Assembly: GCA_038326995.1 (NCBI GenBank)
Contig: JBBQKP010000171.1
Location: 1 to 7,269 of the forward strand
Length of the DNA stretch: 7,269 nt
Source of the DNA: JBBQKP01 sp038326995
GTDB lineage: Bacteria > Planctomycetota > Phycisphaerae > Tepidisphaerales > Tepidisphaeraceae
Direction of reading: 5' to 3'
Program-made: the position numbers and the translations under genes
Part shown: piece by piece, positions 6,770 to 7,269 of the stretch
Numbering within the stretch: position 1 is the stretch's first letter
How the letters are laid out: each line of letters begins with the position of its first letter
The notes under the pieces: generated by a model
What the model was told of the DNA's origin: nothing
What the model saw: only the letters and a program-made list of their open reading frames with translations
The model's database searches: none

Positions 6770-7269
6770 ATGTCCACAACCGACACGCCAATCTCGCCCG
6801 AATCACCCGAGTCAGCAGAAGCGATCGACAAATCTGACACCGTCATCACCGACGGCGCGGTCGTGGTCGATGTCTCCGACGAGGCAGCCATATTGCCGAC
6901 GTCGCAGGTCGAAGCGCTGCTGTTTTCGACACAGCATCCGCTCACGCCCGGACGGATCGCTGAACTGCTCGAACTCAATTCGACGCGGGCGGTGAAGCGG
7001 GCGGTTGCGGAGTTGAATCGCGAGTATGAAAATACGAGTCGGGTATTTCGGGTCGAGCAGGTCGCGGGCGGGTATCAACTGCTGACCTTGCCCGAGCACG
7101 GCGAATTGATTCGCAAACTCGTCACCAAAGAAACCGACGCGAAGCTCGGCAAGAGCGCTCTTGAGACGCTTGCGGTCATCGCCTACAAGCAGCCGATTTT
7201 GCGGGTCGATGTCGAGAGCATTCGCGGCGTCGCGTGCGGCGAGGTGATTCGCGGCCTGATGGAAAAACA
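6770..7269 (+). CDS. scpB: Segregation and condensation protein B (ScpB), 3' end cut off by the window
   Basis: The first 166 residues of a ScpB protein are present; the frame runs past the right edge. ScpB is the winged-helix kleisin-associated subunit that joins ScpA and SMC in the bacterial condensin that organises and segregates chromosomes. Residues 1-44 are an acidic, Ser/Thr/Pro-rich, probably disordered extension. The first winged-helix domain begins at SQVEALLFSTQHPL (about 45-120) and contains FRVEQVAGGYQLLT. The second begins at KSALETLAVIAYKQPI (about 128) and reaches IRGVACGEVIRGLMEK at the edge; this ALETLAVIAYKQPI block is the most recognisable ScpB signature. The ATG at 6770 has no evident Shine-Dalgarno sequence. 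It starts 168 nt after the pfp stop, beyond the palindromic element. The usual partner gene scpA is not upstream; it could lie downstream or elsewhere. Confidence 0.93.
   Translation, partial: MSTTDTPISPESPESAEAIDKSDTVITDGAVVVDVSDEAAILPTSQVEALLFSTQHPLTPGRIAELLELNSTRAVKRAVAELNREYENTSRVFRVEQVAGGYQLLTLPEHGELIRKLVTKETDAKLGKSALETLAVIAYKQPILRVDVESIRGVACGEVIRGLMEK

Overview
The window is a GC-rich bacterial chromosomal segment with four complete genes and one partial gene, all on the + strand. Start codons mostly lack a strong Shine-Dalgarno sequence. The phosphofructokinase is of the pyrophosphate-type sequence class. A GGTCGGAGACC-type palindromic element lies between genes. Together these fit a planctomycete-like organism (Planctomycetota), but that placement is an inference from general impression and was not tested by any search.

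Positions 1-5190 hold a self-contained efflux locus. A TetR-family regulator (71-754) comes first, preceded by a 24-bp imperfect palindrome (37-60) that is a good candidate for its own operator. After 41 nt comes a membrane-fusion/periplasmic adaptor protein (796-2022), and after 48 nt an HAE1-type RND transporter (2071-5190) with the proton-relay Asp-Asp pair and Lys intact. The order suggests one autoregulated operon in which the TetR protein senses a compound and releases repression of the pump. No outer-membrane TolC-like channel is encoded here, and the adaptor's hairpin-tip RLS motif appears altered (Leu replaced by Ser).

Positions 5191-5371 are a 181-nt intergenic gap. It contains a 16-residue open reading frame with a well-placed GAGG ribosome-binding site (5213-5263, doubtful) and a TATAGT box at 5356-5361 that would give a nearly leaderless transcript for the next gene. 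Positions 5372-6601 encode a 6-phosphofructokinase with the Asp and Lys signature residues of pyrophosphate-dependent enzymes, which belongs to central glycolysis and has no evident link to the pump.

Positions 6602-6769 are intergenic and contain a striking 60-nt palindromic element (6666-6725) that can fold either as two 8-9-bp hairpins with complementary loops or as one long hairpin. The window ends inside scpB (6770-7269), a condensin-accessory chromosome segregation protein whose N-terminal 166 residues are present. I see ordinary housekeeping and efflux genes rather than a novel multi-gene system; the items most worth a second look are the palindromic element, the candidate TetR operator, the basic tail of the TetR protein and the adaptor's altered tip motif.
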